Source: Actinomycetospora chiangmaiensis DSM 45062 (lineage in GTDB: Bacteria; Actinomycetota; Actinomycetes; Mycobacteriales; Pseudonocardiaceae). From it: DNA of 64,000 nt. The stretch covers positions 250,105 through 314,104 of the forward strand of contig NZ_KB903244.1 of the NCBI RefSeq assembly GCF_000379625.1, in the 5' to 3' direction. The position numbers were made by a program, and so were the translations under genes. The notes beneath the pieces were generated by a model that worked only from the letters and a program-made list of their open reading frames with translations, was not told the DNA's origin and ran no database searches. Of the stretch, positions 62,818-64,000 are shown in pieces. How positions within the stretch are numbered: the stretch's first letter is position 1; each line of letters begins with the position of its first letter.

Positions 62818-63683
62818 CGGGCGTCCTCCAGGGCGCGCAGCGTCGCGATGGCCTCCGGCACGAGCCGGTCGGCGCGGTGGGAGTCGCGGGACAGCTCGAG
62901 GCTGACGAGACCGCGGTGGTCGATCGCGTGCAGCGCGCCGACGACCGCGCCCAGGTCCATGTCCCCCTCGCCCGGGGCCCGGTGGTCGTGCACGCCGCGG
63001 GGCATGTCCTCGACGGCGACGGCCCCGAGGTGCGGCGCGAACGCGCGGACCGCGGCCGCCGGGTCCCACCGCCCGGAGACGATGCAGTGGCCGGTGTCGA
63101 GCGCGAGCGTGATCCCCGGGACCTCGACCTGGAGCGCCGACCAGTCGTCGAGGTCGTCCACGAGCATGCCGGGCTCCGGCTCGACGGCGACCGTCACGCC
63201 GCGGGCACGGGCGTACTCGGCGACCGCCGTGGCCCCGAGGACGAGCCGGGTCCACGCGTCGTCGCGGTCGAGGCCCGGCGCGAGGACGCCCGCCCAGAAG
63301 GACACGGCCTCGCTGCCGAGGTCGGCGGCCACGTCGACGCACAACCGGAGGAACGCCACCCGGCGGGCCCGGTCCGCGGCGTCCGCGCTGACCAGCGTCG
63401 GGTGGTGCTTGCGGCGCGGGTCGAGCAGGAACCGCGCGCCGGTCTCGACGACGCTGCCCAGTCCGAGCCCGCGGAGCCGTTCGGCGAGCGCCGCGGTCCG
63501 GCGCGCCAGTTCGGGGGCGAACGGGTCGTGGTGGGCGACGTCGAGGGTGAGCGCCACCCCCGCGTACCCGTGGTCGGCGAGCAGCTCCAGGGCGTCGTCG
63601 AGGCGGTGGGAGGAGAGCCCGTTCGTGTTGTAGGCCCAGCGGATGCTGACTCGACGGTCCGGCTCCGCTCCGGTGCGTGTCAT
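62814..63683 (-). CDS. Sugar phosphate isomerase/epimerase family TIM-barrel protein
   Basis: A 289-aa AP_endonuclease_2/xylose-isomerase-like barrel. The start IRWAYNTNGLSSHRLDDALE and the metal-site segments VAVEPEPGMLVDD, ITLALDTGHCIVSG and LVSLELSRDSH fit the family. It may isomerise or epimerise a sugar, inositol or related polyol. The ATG at 63683 overlaps the stop of the upstream partial gene (ATGA). Same overlapping cluster as the glycosyltransferase. Confidence 0.85.
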   Translation of the reverse strand: MTRTGAEPDRRVSIRWAYNTNGLSSHRLDDALELLADHGYAGVALTLDVAHHDPFAPELARRTAALAERLRGLGLGSVVETGARFLLDPRRKHHPTLVSADAADRARRVAFLRLCVDVAADLGSEAVSFWAGVLAPGLDRDDAWTRLVLGATAVAEYARARGVTVAVEPEPGMLVDDLDDWSALQVEVPGITLALDTGHCIVSGRWDPAAAVRAFAPHLGAVAVEDMPRGVHDHRAPGEGDMDLGAVVGALHAIDHRGLVSLELSRDSHRADRLVPEAIATLRALEDAR

Positions 63684-64000
63684 CGGAGCTCGACCTCCTC
63701 GCCCGCCGCCGCCCGGGCGACGGCGTGCCGGGTCGGCTCGCGGTAGAGGGGGTAGAGGTCGCCGACCACCCGGTCGACGCGGTCGCGGTCCAGCCACGCG
63801 CGGTCGTCGCCGCGCTCGTCGCCGAGCCGCGCCGCCTCGTCGTCGGGGAGGACCACGGGCAGCGCGCCGGCGTGCGGCGGGTCGCCGAGCCCGACGAGGC
63901 CGAAGGCGGGGTCGTGCGGGTCGGCGGCGCGGTCGAGCAGCCGGTCCACCCCGCGGCGCCCGATCCGGCCGTAGGACATGGTCTCGACCTCGAGGCCCGG
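63680..64000 (-). CDS. Unidentified protein, C-terminal part (5' end outside window)
   Basis: The frame is open to the window edge and encodes at least 106 residues (PGLEVETMSYGRIGRRGVDR... ending AAAGEEVELR). It is charged and soluble, rich in Asp/Arg, with no motif I recognise. An internal ATG at 63977-63979 exists, but the frame continues upstream without a stop, so the gene most likely starts outside. It overlaps the isomerase (ATGA) and should share its pathway. Confidence 0.6.
   Translation of the reverse strand, partial: PGLEVETMSYGRIGRRGVDRLLDRAADPHDPAFGLVGLGDPPHAGALPVVLPDDEAARLGDERGDDRAWLDRDRVDRVVGDLYPLYREPTRHAVARAAAGEEVELR

Overview
The window is chromosomal DNA of a very GC-rich actinobacterium, most likely of the Pseudonocardiales (Pseudonocardia-like). 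GTG starts are abundant, many neighbouring genes overlap by 4 bp (ATGA/GTGA), and the housekeeping gene order resembles Mycobacterium tuberculosis Rv2732c-Rv2754c: miaB with its small membrane partner, recA-recX with DUF3046, pspA-clgR-pgsA, argA-type acetyltransferase-ftsK, and rnj-thyX. No rRNA, tRNA, CRISPR array, transposase or phage gene was recognised.

Layout. 1-2.5 kb: end of a KUP potassium transporter, a membrane protein, miaB, and a stub of a Tat-type signal sequence. 2.5-4.7 kb: a WS/DGAT-type acyltransferase and a RibD/DHFR-like reductase. 4.8-8.4 kb: succinate dehydrogenase 1 (sdhB-A-C order on the + strand, transcribed C-A-B on the minus strand). 8.5-10.6 kb: recX, recA with a LexA-type box, and DUF3046. 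10.7-24.8 kb: Lhr helicase, an orphan zinc-ribbon protein, an adenosine/adenine deaminase, an IclR regulator, a membrane alpha/beta hydrolase, a CPBP protease, an MFS pump with an extra C-terminal domain, and Nei2. 24.9-33.5 kb: pspA, clgR, pgsA, rimO, an ArgA-type acetyltransferase, a degenerate histidine-kinase-like membrane protein and ftsK. 33.6-50.8 kb: an accessory block with an MFS transporter, LysR, HAD phosphatase, DUF5709, a DksA-like protein, a membrane pseudokinase, a six-gene ring-cleavage operon with AraC and SDR neighbours, methyltransferases, TetR and Nudix genes. 50.8-56.2 kb: RNase J, a TIGR03085-type protein, thyX, and an RHH/DUF4097 pair. 56.2-60.8 kb: succinate dehydrogenase 2 (Bacillus/Corynebacterium type) with a divergent LysR gene. 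60.8-64 kb: a four-gene overlapping cluster (PIG-L deacetylase, glycosyltransferase, sugar isomerase, unknown).

How genes may work together. Two structurally different succinate dehydrogenases suggest separately controlled electron entry into the quinone pool. The operon at 39.5-45.5 kb has the parts of an aromatic meta-cleavage route (hydroxylase, extradiol dioxygenase, two FAH-type hydrolases, a cyclase-type hydrolase, an ACMSD-like decarboxylase); its substrate is unknown. RecA, RecX, Lhr and Nei2 make this a DNA-repair-rich region, and ClgR/PspA handle envelope and proteolytic stress.

Two patterns are not explained by gene annotation. A 15-bp motif, ACCCGTCGTCGGGAA, occurs five times perfectly and about eight more times with one mismatch, on both strands, in different reading frames and between genes. 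In addition, at least eleven genes have a TANNNT hexamer 6-8 nt before an ATG/GTG start, the signature of leaderless transcripts; this was used to choose several starts.
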